Source of the DNA: Bryoerythrophyllum caledonicum
Taxonomy: Eukaryota; Streptophyta; Bryopsida; Pottiales; Pottiaceae
Direction: 5' to 3'
DNA length: 64,000 bases
Assembly (NCBI GenBank): GCA_963971425.1
Contig: OZ020526.1
Span: forward strand, 20,019,111 to 20,083,110
The position numbers and the translations under genes are program-made. The notes under the pieces are model-generated. The model saw only the letters and a program-made list of their open reading frames with translations, had not been told where the DNA came from and did no database searches. Below, piece after piece: positions 12,361 through 28,300 of this stretch (within the stretch, counting starts at the first letter, position 1; each line of letters begins with the position of its first letter).

Positions 12361-13670
12361 AGTTTTTATTTTTTCTCTTCTTCACATTTGATACTCCAAA
12401 TGTACAAATAATTCTCTTCTACTTTAGATACACTAAATGACCACAAGTAGAATTTTTGTTTATTCCAATCTTTACTGGAATTCCCAAATTATAGTGTAGT
12501 AGTTGGCATTTAATATAGTATTCTTCCACTACACTAATTGCCTAGTTTGCAATTAGTGTACATGTTTGTATTTAGTGTTTCGTCGCTAAATAGTGTTTAG
12601 TACACTAAATGCAGTATTTAGTCTGATGGATTGTTCTGATGTTGAAGGGAAAAGGATATATGACCAAGAGAATGAATATATGTTGGGGCCAATCTGTATT
12701 AGCAATCATGAACTCGTTTTATGGACCTCTAAAATTTGTGAGTAGTTTTACCAACTCATTTGAACTAAAGGGGAAAAAAAAGGTGACTTAAGAGCAACGA
12801 GATCTCCAAAAGGCCATAAATATGCCCAATATATCCTTGGATTTTGTGGCAAGAGAGGGAAAAATAGTGGTGTCATTGCTATAGTTAGGGGATTATGAAC
12901 TCATAATATCATCAAGCAATGATTCATTGACAAGTGTGAAATGAGCTCAAAATTTCACCGTAGACTAGCATGATCATTTTAAATTTAAATCCATTAATAA
13001 TATTGCATTGTAAATTGTAAATTGGAAGATATAGGCATTCAAAGTTTCAAATCAATGCATTTGAAAAGCTTAGAGCTTGTTTGAATATTAAAAAATCAAC
13101 TTTTAGAATTTGTGGTAAATAGTCACTCCTCAACATTGAACTCTAACTTGTACTTACTAGCTATAATCCACATAATTGGACACATATTTTGTAGATGTTG
13201 ATGATTGATTCTTTGAGGAAACCGATTAGGTTTGGGGTTTTTAGAGAATGGGTAATGGGTTTGCCTTGGATTGTAGCATCTTAGAAATAGTTTGGAATAC
13301 GGAAGCAAGACTTGATGAAGAGGTATAGCCTAGTCAAGAGTCAAGGTCTGATAAGGAAGCAAGGCCTAACAAGGAAACAAGGTTTGGTTAGAGGGCAGGA
13401 CCTGGTAGGGAGAAAGAAGGCCACAAGACGGAATTTCTAGACGAAACAAAAAATAAATTAATAGAAAGGCCGGTTGAGAAGGACCGAAAGGGCGGCAAAG
13501 TACAAAGAACCAAGAACCAAGAAAAAAATACAAACAAAAAGAAGACATTCAAAGAAAAAGAAGACATTCAAAGAAAAAGAAATGTATACCTTAAGGGAAA
13601 ACCACGAGGGTGACGACAGAAACGGAACCTTGCTATTCATTGCCCAACTCGATTATGCTCCATAGCAGAA
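12361..13670. other. AT-rich intergenic DNA with short repeats
   Basis: No gene seen. The motif 'acactaaatg' recurs near 12,430-12,620, also seen near 10,840. A 19-bp phrase 'aagaagacattcaaagaaa' is tandemly repeated near 13,540-13,580, and degenerate 'aaggaagcaaggcctaac' units lie near 13,300-13,400. Confidence 0.5.
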
Positions 13671-13679
13671 AGAGCTGGA

Positions 13680-16250
13680 GGAAGTGTTCTATGCTCTAGC
13701 TTGTGCAAGACTGGACCGTCTTCCTACACATCGCTAATATACTTGGGCCCTATCTGGTTCTTCATCTGTTGCTAAATTAGACATTGTCGATGCGGAGCCA
13801 TTCATCAATGTGAGGTAAGCCGTTGCATGCCATTCCAGAATTGACTTCCTGTCACGGTTCCCATGCCACCTGGAACTAGTCAAATCCTCCTCTGAAGGAC
13901 TTGGATTGCAATATAGACCATCCGCATCCAAGTTTGTGTTGCCGGCCCGATGAACAACCTCAAAGTCATACTCTTGAAGCAGCAAAGCCCACCTGGGGAG
14001 CTTGCTAGTAAGCTTGTCATACTCCATGAGCCACTTCAAAGGTTGATGGTCGATCACCAACGTAAAACGTTATGCATACAAATAGGGTCTAAAATGGGCT
14101 ATGGCCCAAACCGCAGCCAAGGCCTCGTCCTCATAGGACAAATAGTTGGACTCTGCGTTGTTGTTGCTTCTCGAAGCAAACGCTACAAGGTACTCCCGTC
14201 CCTCATCATCCTTCTAAATGAACACAACCCCGAATTCCATAGCACTCCGATCTGTGTGCAACTGAAAAGATCGTGTAGCACCCAGACGCCATAATATAGG
14301 CGCTGAACCAAGCTTCAACTTTAAAGTAGCAAACGCCTGCTGCATCTCCTGTCCCCGAGTCCATGGTTGATCCTTTCCAGTGAAAATAGTCAATGGTTTA
14401 GCAATCAAGCTAAAGTTCTTGGCAAACCGACTGTAGTAATCCGCCAAGCCAAGAAAAGCTTAAAGCCGTGACACGTCGGTTGGGACACAAATCTGTTGCA
14501 ACGCATCCACCTCCTCCTGCTGTACGCCAAAACTCCCTGGAACAATCATATGTCCCACATATGGCAACCAATCGTGGAAGAACTTGCACTTGCCATGGTG
14601 CAAGCGCAATCCCCATTGCCGTAACCTCTCAAACACCGCCTCAAGATGCCTCACATGCTTGTGTAGGGTGCTACTAAAAATGATAAGATCATCAATGTAG
14701 CATTGCGCAAACGGTAAACCGGTCAATACCTGGTCCATCATCCTTTGAAACTCAGCAGGTATGTTCTTGAGGCTAAATGGGAGAAACTTCCAATCATAGA
14801 ATTGATCTCTCCCATTCTGATCAACTCCCCAAAATGCAGTCTTCACTCGGTCATCCACCATCAATGGTAACTGGTAGTAACCAGACCGCAAGTCTAGGGA
14901 ACTAAATACTCTAGCCTAGCCCACCGAGTCAAACAACTCCTCTAGCCTGGGCATGGGATACCAGTCTAGCTGGGTCTTGCGATTGACCGGTCTAGAATCC
15001 CCACACATCGGCTTCTCCGTCTACTTGCCAAAGATATCCTTCTTTGATGGCATAATTGTGGCACAAGTTTACTCGCCGTTAAAAAGCTCAATCAAGTTGG
15101 CCGCCAATAGCTCTGGACAACGAGTTTGAACCCCAACTTTCTGTGAAAGACTAATCTTGTATAGTCATTTGAAGATCAGGTGGTTGTCTTCCGATTGGAT
15201 GTGAATGGGCTTGCCTATGTAGCCCTCCAAATCGTGCAGATTAAAGGCAAAACAACTACGATACGAACGTATGAACGCTCGTATCCTTTGTGCCTCGGCA
15301 TCGGTAAGATGTGGCCCCAAATCCAAAGGCCAATCATCAAATCCGTGGTCTCCTTCTCCACCATAGAAGACTCACTACATACCGGCATGGCCGGTGATTG
15401 CTACTTGGTAGCAAAGAGGGCACTGATGCCTCCAAACTCCTCACTCACGGGATCCATTGAAAATCCCATGTCGTGAAGATAAAATTGGGCAAAGATATTT
15501 CGGGCATCGTCTCGACCAAAGTCCTCGGCCAAGGCTGCAAAGACACGCTGAGCACAAAGCTCCTCAGTTGCATGCCTCTTCAAACAAAAAAACAACTCCG
15601 CTTCTCGATCCCTGTGAGATGTGGCATCGTGGCCCCCTGACCTTCAAATTCTGCCCCTAGCACGCGTGGATGGTCATTCAAACGGCGTTGAACAACAAAA
15701 TAGAGGCGACAAATCAAAATGAGGGTGTTGAGGTCTATGGCTTGACCCAACAAATAGCGACGTTGGCCTTTAGAGTTGTGGTGCGGCGGTGATGCCTGTC
15801 AAAAAGTCCATTGCCCGCTCCCTCTCTTAGTAGAAGGCTCCTCGTAAGTTTGAGAAGAAGAATCTCAAACCATGCCCGGACCACGTGTCCTAAAGGCAAA
15901 AGATCCCGGGTAGCACATTAACGTGGGAAATGCCCCCCAAATGAAACCAACGTTGTTGACCACGGCCAATGGTGGCTCATCGTCCTTGGTAAGCTCCGTG
16001 GAAACAGGGTGGTCGTCCAAGATGTCATTCACTTCACGACGCACGGGCCGTGGCACTTGAGCAAGTGCAGAGGTGAGCGTCACCGATGATGCCATATTGG
16101 TACAAATCCAACGTGGCTGATGGGCGTAAGAGCCCAACACCGCGGCATCAACAAACATGGAGGGACCAAAAAGGTGATGGATGTATGCCCCATCCTCACG
16201 CACCTTTGTCCGTGTATCCCCCAATCATCAATAGAAGTACATTCTCAAAA
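13680..16250 (-). mobile_element. Ty3/Gypsy LTR-retrotransposon fossil, copy A
   Basis: A broken pol region on the minus strand. Reverse transcriptase lies at about 14,460-14,900 (YYQLPLMVDDRVKTAFWG, then the YIDD box), the RNase H connection at about 14,200-14,450, and the RNase H end at about 13,730-14,060 (DHQPLKWLMEYDKL, EVVHRAGNTN). Upstream material at 15.1-16.2 kb is shared with copy B at 22.6-25.3 kb. No LTR pair is seen, and it carries several breaks, so it is an old copy. At its right it abuts the plus-strand HPEKP repeat. Confidence 0.85.
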
Positions 16251-16259
16251 ATGTACCTG

Positions 16260-19200
16260 GGTGGCGTCGATTGGTGGGTAATCCACCACTGGATGGGCCT
16301 CAACAAATCCGCAAAGAGACCCGACCATGGATCATCCAAGCCACGTCCATTGCCCGCCCGTGAATGGCCTTGGCGGGCGATGAAGACGAGCGCCATGGCC
16401 TTGAAGAAAAAGACAATCAGGGATGGAAGAAGGAAGCGAGACGAAGTGCCGGCTGCTGTTCTTCCGCCCTTTATGAAGGTCCTGCCGGAAATCCCTGAAG
16501 ACCGGGACGAAGATGGTTTATTGAAGGGAAGCTTGTAGGCAATGGGCTGCGACAAATTCCTAGACTTTGCCTGGGGCATCCAAGAAGAGGTGTTCGTCCG
16601 GGAGTTGATAGGCACGCCGGACTTCAAGTACGAAGGGATGCTACGGGCACATCCGAAACTATGGGGAGTTCCGGGATGGACGCAGGCGTATGACTTTCAG
16701 GCAAGACGTACCAAGGTGGTGGAACGGAGAGACGAGTTCTAGGCGGAGGAGTTTGAAGGGAAGGCTGACCCAAAGGAGGGGTATAGCATCTAAGACCTAA
16801 AGCATTTGGATGCCAGACAGGTGCTAGGGTTTCTGAACCCTATCTTCCATCCGGAAAAGCCGAAGTGGGCATGTACCTTCCTCGGAGCGCTCTGGGGAAA
16901 GATATTGGTAGATTGGGGGACACTCATGAGCAAGATGATCAACCGGCTGGTGGCCAACCTCTAGAAGGTGAAGAAATCCGCAACCCCTGTGGCCTCCTAT
17001 GTGGCGCAGTTCTACTGCCACCATCACCAACTCACCTAGACAGAACAGAGGGTGTATGACGTAGTCCTAAGCTTCCAGAAGTACAGAGGTGAGGAGACGG
17101 AAGAAGAGTCCGGAGGAGAAGCTAATCTAGTGCCGGATTCAGCAACAACAGATACTCCGGAAGAAGATTGGAGCGCGCTGAAGAGGGCTCAAGACAAGGA
17201 TCCAGAGCCGGAGAGTCCAGACACGAGTATTTCATCCGGATCGTCTAACTCAGACAAGGTCGGGCCGTACGAGGAAGCCAGTTGGAAGAAGAGGAGGCTC
17301 GACCCAGGGAACTCCGAAGGCCAGATGGTGGGGATTGACGAGCTTCTGCAAGGACTAACCTTGAGAGTGGAAGCCCTTAAAGAGCTCAACTATGCCATGA
17401 AGAAAGGAGTGGGACAGGTTTTCCGGAGTCTAGGTGTCAACCGGATGGAAGAGGTCATTCTCCGGGTAGATGACCTCCAAAACAAAGAGATTTTGTTGAA
17501 AGTGGTGCATCTACAGGTCACCAACTTGTACCAAGCCAACACGGCATTGGAGAAGTAGGTAGCGCACTTACGACAAGAGGCAGCACCAGTGGTGGTTGCC
17601 TGATAACAAGCGGAGGCAAGGGCCAACGAATCCGTAGTTGCCTTGACGGAGGTCCGGGAAGCTCTGAACTTTCCGGTGGATACAGTTAACCGGAGTAAGC
17701 TCTTCACCGAGCTGGTAGAGAAGGAGATGAATGTGACCAAAGCCAATATCTTCCGGTTCCTCTTTGATCAAGCGGAGAAGATGGGCCACACATGGGGACA
17801 GATGCAGCTTCTGGTGAACAACATTACCCCGGTGGATCCGGAAGACGGGGCGGCCCAAGTACCGGAGGATTTCATGACCCTTGATCAGACCACCGCCCCT
17901 CCGGAACCGCCACAGTTCGAGCCGGCTCCAGCCACATGGACCTCATTGAATCCGAAAGACCTCGATACTCCCTTACCAGGTACACCGGCAGAAGGCATAT
18001 TGTCTCCCAACCCTAGCACGGGTGAGATATTGAAGCAACTTTCGGATCTGCTGATGCCTCCGACAATGCGACTATCGGATCCATCGGAAGAGACCAACCT
18101 CCAGGCACCGCCCAAGTCCGTATCCCGGCGGCTAGCACACGGACGTGGGAGTCCTTCTGGCAACTACATGGACCTGGTAAGAGAGGTCAAACCGACTACT
18201 TAGCCGGAACGACAATCCCCTCTGGTTCTGGAAGCTGTGCTGGAAGAACAACCTTCGCCTCTGGACTCTAGAACTCCGGTGGCAAGGACTTTCCCAACTG
18301 CCGAACCGGCAGCTCGAAAGGTTTACTCTTCTCCGTCAACATCAAAGAAGGGGAAGGATAAGCAACGAGTTCCATTGGAGATATCTCCCGCGCGTAGGAG
18401 TGGGAGAAATCGGGCACGGGTGCCCCGTCTTAGGATAATGTTTAGATGTAGGATTTTTGGGCTGTAATTCCAAACCGATAGCGATTAATGATGGGGCTCA
18501 CCGTTGCACCGGGCTGCGGACAGAATCAACTGCCGGTTTTTATAGCTTAAAGTAGGAAATCCAGAGTCCGGAAACTTTTCCGGGATTATGGAAGTTGAGA
18601 TCAAATCTGAAACTTTTCTGGATTTCGGGGATCTTTGAGATAAGATTCTCCGGATTTCTAGCAGATGGGAGGAAGATTAAGATTAGGAAACTTAGTTAGT
18701 ACTTAGTAGGTGAGTTTTGGCAAAACTCGTTATCTTGTTTTCTTTCATTGAATATACTTCAAACCTTTTTCTAGATTTGCTTCCTGGTTTTGGTGGTATG
18801 GAGTGTTGCCTTTGTGACTAACAGATCCATTCTGGTATGTGTTGTTGGGGAAGAATTCTTCCAGAGCGAAGTGATTTTCTGTTTACTAAAGAGAAAGCGG
18901 TCGGGACCTATATTAGGAGATCGCCCGGAAGAGCTGGAGGTGTATTGCAGAGGTGTTCCTGATAGTCTCAAGGGTCCGGAAGAAGCCAGGAGGGGAAGAG
19001 ATGAACTGTAGAGGTGTTCCTGGTAATCTCTAGGGCACGAAAGAGTCCGTGTGAACCCGGATTCCGATCGAGGCCGGAGTTTACCCCCACGATAGAAAAA
19101 AGCCTGATGAGTAGGTCTAGAAGGAGTCATCTTTGGTAAATTATAGCACTTGCTCCAGAGAATCACAACCGCACTTACCGAAATGTTGTTGTAGTCCGGA

Positions 19201-19690
19201 CTTGTCTCTGTGTGACCGCGTCCGGAAGGCCCGCCGGATGATGTGAGAGTACAAGTCTAGCAGCAACAATCATTCACCGGTTAGCGGAGTAGGGAGAGTA
19301 AGTGTCCGGCCAGTATAAGTTCCGGGCAGTGGGTGTCTAGCCACTTAAAGTCACAAGGCAGTGGGAAATCCGGCCACTTACACAAAACATGATCAGTGGC
19401 CTTCCGGTCACTCGATTAAACCTTCCGGAAGACTCTCTGAGGACAAATAGAGATAAATTTTAACGCCTCTCCAGTTATCCGGAAATAAGTTCCAGAAACC
19501 ATTGTATAAATCCCGGAGTCTAGAAAGATCCGGATGTGTAGTAAGTGGTTGAATAGATTAGCTAGTCTACAAACGATTGATTGGTAGTTTAGTTTTTGTA
19601 GGATATTTTGGGAAGAACAATAGATCTCTGTGGGAACAAAACCGGAGCGGTTTACTTTGGGAGCACTTAGTGACGATTAAGTGCATTCTG
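16260..19690 (+). mobile_element. HPEKP repeat family, copy 1 (gag-like fossil of uncertain class)
   Basis: A repeated element with plus-strand coding at about 16.4-18.47 kb followed by a non-coding tail with CCGG-rich words up to about 19.69 kb. Coding pieces include NPIFHPEKPKWACTFLG, acidic EESGGEANLVPDSATTD, a long heptad-like coiled-coil region at 17.34-17.85 kb and a Pro/Ser-rich C-terminal part ending in basic RRSGRNRARV. The same order occurs on the minus strand at 38.45-43.6 kb, and a short piece at 19.7-20.4 kb. The coiled coil and architecture look like a retroelement gag, but no polymerase is attached here. It is broken in several places. No function is assigned. Confidence 0.6.
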
Positions 19691-20395
19691 GAGGAATACT
19701 GACTCTACGAACTGCAACACCCTTGACCAACCTCCCAACAAGATCGTGCATCAGCAATTCTCAGTCAACGGTGATCTTCCCTTGCATGGCGCCTAGGAAA
19801 GTGCAGGCCCACTTGGACACCAGCCTTTTAGGCTTCTTTGGATGGAATATCGGGCTTAGAAACCCTATGACTATCTGCGCATGGGGATTGCTGAGGTCAC
19901 TAGTATTGAAGCCGTCTTTTGGGTCAGCATGACGGTTGAACTCGCTTTTAAGAAACTCGTCGTTTCTTTCCGATACCTCCACTTCTCCATCCCGAAAGCC
20001 ATACGTCTACTTCCACTCCGCCGCTGTCTACCTCTCCGGATGTGCTCAAAGGCTGTCATCATATTGTTTGTCGAGCGCTCTGATCAACTCCGTCACGAGA
20101 CCTTCCTCATTCGTGCCCCGTGCCACCTCCAAAAGTCCGGCGCACCCTATTTTCTCCAGGAAATGATAAAGGATCCGAACGTCCTTGTCTTCCTCAAGAT
20201 ATTCCAGAGTCACCCTCATGATTATTGGCCTTCCGGCTGTAGTATTCTTCACCTTCAGCGTTCTTCCGGCCCGCTCTCCACCTCCAGCTATGGGTAACTC
20301 TCAACCTTATTTCTCTCCGGTCACACCTGCTCGCACTGACCTCACAAAAGCACTCGCTACACGGAATACTTCCGGATGCTGAAAACAAATGAAAT
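19691..20395 (-). mobile_element. HPEKP repeat family, copy 3, partial
   Basis: The minus strand carries the same signature block (SPIFHPKKPKRLVSKWACT) as copies 1 and 2, lying tail to tail with copy 1. It is truncated, with no tail region, and ends at a long GA microsatellite. Fossil. Confidence 0.6.
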
Positions 20396-20406
20396 CTGTA
20401 GACAGT

Positions 20407-22032
<1,626 letters not shown>

Positions 22033-22090
<58 letters not shown>
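22033..22090. repeat. (GA)n microsatellite, about 58 bp
   Basis: A pure AG run. It is followed at about 22,134-22,150 by a TATA-like 'ttttatataaggcgcg' and CCGG-rich text like that of the HPEKP repeat tail, so this may be the edge of another copy. Confidence 0.95.
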
Positions 22091-22094
<4 letters not shown>

Positions 22095-22629
22095 GAAAAC
22101 GAAAAATGGTGAAGCTTCCCTTTTTCTGACCCCCTTTTATATAAGGCGCGACATACAGTCATCCATAACTACTATCAGACTCATGATGATGTTTCCGGAT
22201 TCAAGATATCTTCCGAAATACTCTAGACATTTTCCGACTATCCGGACGTCCGGTTATCGGAAAGGTGCTGAAAACAACGTCATTTAACGATTCCGCTTTA
22301 GCACATAATCCTTATTTTTTATTTCTACCTAGTTGTACTATTCTGCACTATTCTATGCATTATTTTTTTTACTTTTCACCTTTATTTACTGGATTTTAAG
22401 GTTACATCCAAAACCTTGGGGGAATAGATTCCCACAATTGCAAACAAAACATTTAAGGGCATCATTTCTAACCTAACACTTTTAATTCATGGAGACAAGC
22501 TTGGACACGAGGTAGCTTATTATGAATGTTAGCAAGAGATTCTTTGTTGTGATTATGCATTCAAGGGAAACCTTCACACACTCACTGAGACTCGCAAATG
22601 TTGACTGGCACCAGCTTGATCCTTCTATG

Positions 22630-25330
22630 ATGGACTTGGATTGGGAGATAGACCATTTGCATCCAAGTTTGTGATGCCGGCCGATGTACAACCTCAAATT
22701 CATATTCCTAAAGCAACAAAGCCCACATGTCAAGCTTGCCAGTAAGCTTGACAAACTCCATAAGCCACTTCAAAGGGTGATGGTCGGTCACCAACGTAAA
22801 ACGTTGCCCATACAAATAGGGCCTAAAATGGGCTATGGCCCAAATCGCAGCCAAGGCCTCGTCCTCAGAGGACAAATAGTTGGACTCGACGTTGTTGTTG
22901 CTTCTAGAAGCAAACGCCACAACGTACTCTCGTCTCTCATCATGATCATCCTTTTTAGTCAATACTGCCCTTAGTCCTACTACACTATAGTCTATGTGCA
23001 ACTCAAAGGGTTGTATAGCATCCGGACGCCGCAGCACATGCATTGAACTGAGCTTCAACTTCAAAGTAGCAAACATCTGCTGTAGCTCCCGTCCCTAAGT
23101 CCACGGTTGATCCTTTCCCTAAAAATAGTCAATGGTTTAGCAATGAAGCTAAAGTTCTTGACAAACCGGCGATAGTAATTTGCCAAGCCAATAAAAGCTC
23201 AAAGCCGTGACACGTCGGTTGGGGCACAAATATTTTGCAACGCATCCACCTTGGCTTGATGCACGCCTAGACCCCTAGGAACAATCATATGTTCCAAATA
23301 TGGCAACCGGTCGTGGAAGAACTTGCACTTGCCATGGTGCAAGAGCAATCTCCACTGTCATAACCTCTCAGACACCGCCTCAAGATTGCCTCACATGCTC
23401 TTGTGGGCTCCTACTAAAAGTGATAACATCATCAATGTAACATTGCGCAAACGGTAAACCAGTCAATACCCGGTCCATCACCCTCTGCAACTCAGCAGGT
23501 GCGTTCTTGAGGCCAAATAATAACCATTAATGGTAACTAGTGGTAACCAGACCGCAAATCTAGAGTACAAAATACTCTAGTATGCCCCACCGAGTCAAAC
23601 AACTCCTCCGGCGTGGGCATGGGATATCGGTCTGATTGGGTCTTGCAATTTACCGGCCTATTATCCCCACACATCCGCTTCACCGTCTAGTTGCCAAAGA
23701 TATCCTTCTTCGATGGCATAACCGTGGCACAAGTGTACTTGCCGTTAGAGAGCTCAATTAAGTTGGCCGCCAACAACTCCTAACAACGAGTTTGAACCCC
23801 AACTTTCTCTAAAAGACTAAGTTTGTATGGTCGTCGGAAGATCACGTGGTCATCTTCCAATTGGATGTGTATGGGCTTGCCTTTATAACCTTCCAAATCA
23901 AGGAGACTAAAGATATAATAGCTACAATAGAAACGTATGAACGCTCGTACCCTTTGCGCCCTGACACCGATAAGATGTGGCCTCAAATCCAAAGGCCAAT
24001 AATCAAACTCTGTGGTCTCCTTCTCCACAGTAAGAGACTTATCGCATACCAGCACAACCGGAGATTGCTACTTAGTAGCAGTGAGCTTATTCGTGCCCCG
24101 TGACTCCTCACTCACGGAATCTATAGAAAATCCTGTGTTGTGGTGATAAAATCGGGAGAAGATATTTCGGGTATTCTCTTGATAAAAGACCTCGGCCAAG
24201 GCTGCAAAGACACACTGAGCACAAAGCTCCTCTGTTGCATGCCTCTTCAATTAAAAAAACAGTTTCGCTGCTTTGATCTTTGTGAGATGTGGCACCGGTG
24301 CCCTCTGACCATAAGAGTCTGCCCATAGCACGCGTGAATGGTCACGCAAATGACGCTGAATGGCAAAATATAGGCCACAAATCCAGACAAGAGTGTTGAG
24401 GTTAATGGCTTGACCCTACAAATAACAACGTTGGCTCTTAGAGAGATCCGGTGCGGCGGTGGTACTTGTCAAAAAGCCCATCGCCCGCTCCGTCTCATTA
24501 GCAAAAGGCTCTTTGTAAGTTTGAGAAGTAGAATTCCAAACCATACTTGGACCGCGTGTCCAAAAGGAAAAACACTTCAGGTAGCACATCAATGTGGGAA
24601 ATGCCCCCTGAGAAACCAATGCGGATTACCATGGCCAATGGTGGCTCATCATCCTTGGTAACCTTTGCAGAAACACAATGGTCGTCCAAGATGTCATCAA
24701 CACGGGCCGTTGCACTTAAGCAAGTGCAGAGGTGAGCGCTGCCAATGATGTCATGTTGGTCCAAATCCAAAGTTGCCGATGAGCATAGGAGCCCAACGCC
24801 GCAACAACGGATGTCAAGCCAAACATTAATTGCAACGGATGTTGGGTGCCCATGCCATCGTTGGAGGTGTTGTAGGCAATGACGGCTCCACCCACCGAGG
24901 AGGATTTGGTGACAATGCAGACATATTTGGCGGCGGAGGCTATTTCTGCGTTTGAGGCCAATGCTACTACCACATTTATGGAGTAGTCCTCCGAGGATGA
25001 GTCCTTGATCTCTAGAGTGGCTTAATTGATTGATGTTGCCGCCCGGTCAGCACGGAAGCGACACAGTGTGCGTCCGGGGGTGGTATGTTGTAGTCAGAGA
25101 GTTTTAGCAACGCCTGAAAATTATTGAATTTGTCCGTGGAGAAAGAAGTGGAAAAGTCAACAGAATGCTAGAACAGCTCCCCCTCATAAGCACCAAGTGT
25201 TGCGACAAAATCTAGAAAGAAGACGTTATCCTTTTGTGCAAAAGTAAAAAAGACGTTAATTGTTTTGATCATGGGGATCATGGCAACCATCCCCAAACGG
25301 ACACTAGGGTCTACCATGTCTTCAAAAGAG
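22630..25330 (-). mobile_element. Ty3/Gypsy LTR-retrotransposon fossil, copy B
   Basis: Same family and orientation as copy A. RNase H lies at about 22.63-23.08 kb ([30 protein letters not shown]), reverse transcriptase remnants at 23.1-23.6 kb, and the region before RT at 23.78-24.05 kb (IFRRPYKLSLLEKVGVQ). Upstream sequence at 24.1-25.0 kb is shared with copy A (KDDEPPLA block). More broken than copy A. LTRs not recognised. Confidence 0.85.
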
Positions 25331-25399
25331 GACTGCAATCACACAACAGTGTAGCAATCAAAAAACTACTTCATAAAAAAAAAGCAAAGATAATTTTTT

Positions 25400-28300
25400 A
25401 AAAAAAAAATACACTTGCTCGAGGAGCTGCCTCATCGTCCATGGAATGGTTCATCTTGGCCAAAACCACTCGATACTGAGAAACTAACTACCGCAGAGGA
25501 CTCAAAAGGCTTATCCACCTAGTTTGGACATTCTTGAGCAATTTCAGCCACGACACTCCATAGTATCGGCCAAATCCTTGAACCCTTGAATCCTCCGTGG
25601 ACTCTTGTGGAAGTAGTGGTAGGTTGTCGCAAGAAGGTTCTCTATTGCCTCCATTATCTTCATTTGACTCAATGTCTTGAGAGCAAGATTGCACCTACAT
25701 GCAAAGCAGTGGACGCTTTGGGCAAAAGGAGCATGTGCACTACGAATCTCGGTGGAGACTCCATTGATCTTACCTAGGAAAACCGCGGCACCATCAACCC
25801 CAAAGCTTACCAAACGCCTCTGGATGTCTATGTTTTTCAAACCACCACGCTGCTTCATCACTGTAGAGCCTAAATGTCAATTTTAGCTTTTTTCTAAAAT
25901 TTATAGCTTAAAAGAGTTAAAATAACTAAAAAAGTAGTTAGTTAATAGTAAAAGTTAAGAGAAAAACTTAAAATAGCTTAAAGGAAATAATGCTAGTATG
26001 AAAGGACTTAAAGAAAAGACTTAAAAGAATAGTCACACCTTAATTAGTTGAAAGGGTTTAAGCAAAACTTGAAGGGGTGGAAGGAAAAGGAAGAAACCCT
26101 TTAAGAAATAGTATCTTTTCATAGTTTTAGCTTAAGTGGAGTAGGAATTCATTTTGAATTCACCACATTGAAGAAGCAATTGTGAGTCCTAGCTTGGAGC
26201 TAGTAATTCTTGCGATGGTTGTAAGAATTTTTAAGTTAATATATATTGTGTTGTATAAATTGTGTTGATTTTAATTGATTAAATAAACTTTGCACATGTG
26301 ACTTGTGTAAGTAGTTCTTAATAATTAAGAAAGTGGAAATTTATTTGATTGTAATATCTTAAATTGTTGGGCAATTTTAGAAGATTTAATGTTGCACTTA
26401 TTGAATAAGTGACATTAAAAGAAAATAAAACATATTAAAAAAATTAAATATACTTGTGAATAAGAATTCTTGTAAAAATAATCAAATTATAAGATAAAAA
26501 TTCTTGTGATTAGTGGAAGTGATTTGATTAATCTTAAAGAATTAATTGCATTAAAAATCATAGAGTATTTTAGAAGAATGCAATTACTTTAAGCTTAAGA
26601 ATATTAAATGATAAATTTAATTAAATGAATTAAATTTGATTGAAATTGAATGTATTAGAGTATAGAATTCAAAGAGAAATATGTTGAATTTATTTCTAAG
26701 AAATGGAATTGTTTAAGTTAACGTGTGATTGATGAGCCACTTGGAGCTTAAGAGGTTAGCCGTGAACGTACGTGATTGAAGAAGGAGCAATAGTTGCTTG
26801 AAGTAAGTGATGAATTAATAAACAACCAATTAATAAATGAACAAAAACAATGAGTTAAAGCAATGGATAAGTTTTCATTAGCCTAGCAAGGCATAGTTAG
26901 AGGTTTGGACACACACATAAGAAAGACAAAGAGCAAGGCTCTTGTCGCAATCACTCTTCTTCTTGAGTTAACATAAAAATTCCCAATCTTTAAAGAGTGT
27001 AGATTGTTAAACCCAAAACCTTTAAAAGAATGTATTATAGCTTTAAGTTTTATTATAGAAGACACTTTTTATGAGATAATTAGATTAAATTACCTATACA
27101 GTAGATGCTAGACCATCCCGGGAAGAATTTAGAATCATGTGGAGACTTGTGTGAGTCTTGGGTGTTTTGCGAATGTGAATTTTACGGTTTACAATCACCG
27201 TAATAAGTACGGCTACAAGGTCGTCTGCCTTCTAGCCATCAATGACCTTGTGCACCTTCAACAACAAAAGCACGCAATACCAGTTGTCCATCACATAGGT
27301 GTAGATAGAGATCAAGGACGTGGTGTCAACGGCCGTCACTTTGTCACAACTAAGAGCGACAAAATTGGCCGCCCTTTCCTTGGCCGTCATATGGTCTTTG
27401 AGCTGGAGGGTCCACGGAAAGCAACGTTAGTGTAAAAGAAAGGTAGACAAGTATCGCAATTACATTCAAGCATTTCTATGTTCAACATATAACAAAAATA
27501 TGAATTTGGCTAACTCACCACATCGTACATGGGCTCTGCCATGCACCAACCGGACAAATCCGTCTAGTGCATCCTGGGTATGTTAGGGAGCTTTAGGAAA
27601 TTGTACAAAGCCTCACGTTGCTCGTACTCCAACATCAGCCTTCTATTTTAGAGAACTTGGAAAACACCTGCAAATTGGATGATTTTCTTGCCCCTCATTG
27701 ATGAGTTCATGTAATTGATTTGTAGCAAGATGGTTGCAGGTTGCCGCTTTGCAAACAAAAGAAAATCCTTCTAGTGACAACACTCCTTTGCAATGAATGA
27801 GTCGCCCCTCTTGATGCCCTTAGACAACTCGTCCTTCTTAGCCTACGTAGAGCACAACCAAGAGTATAAGAGATGAACTCATTAAAACAAAGCACAGAGG
27901 AAAAGAAGAAAAAAAACCCAACTCACCTTGTAGTGCCCCTCATGCTTGATTAGGGTATCTGTCTATGCCGCTAGGAGCTTTCGTTGACCATCAATTGTCG
28001 AGCATATTTTACACTTCACCAAATGGACACCGCCTTCACCACACCTTCAGCCCACGGAAACTTTGCTGACCATTCACAATGGTAACCACGATTTTGTCAT
28101 ACTGCCTTGCTTGACGCTTGCATGCTAGAGGATTTTTTTTGAAATTTGAGTTGCTGGATTCACTCAATCCATCCTCTGAATGCACGTGCAACCCAATAGA
28201 AAACAAGAAATTAGAAAATCACAAAGCAACGACCTTTACGCAATGACCTGACAACATCTATACACCTGGAGAACATCCACAGTCTGAGCCCAACACACCA

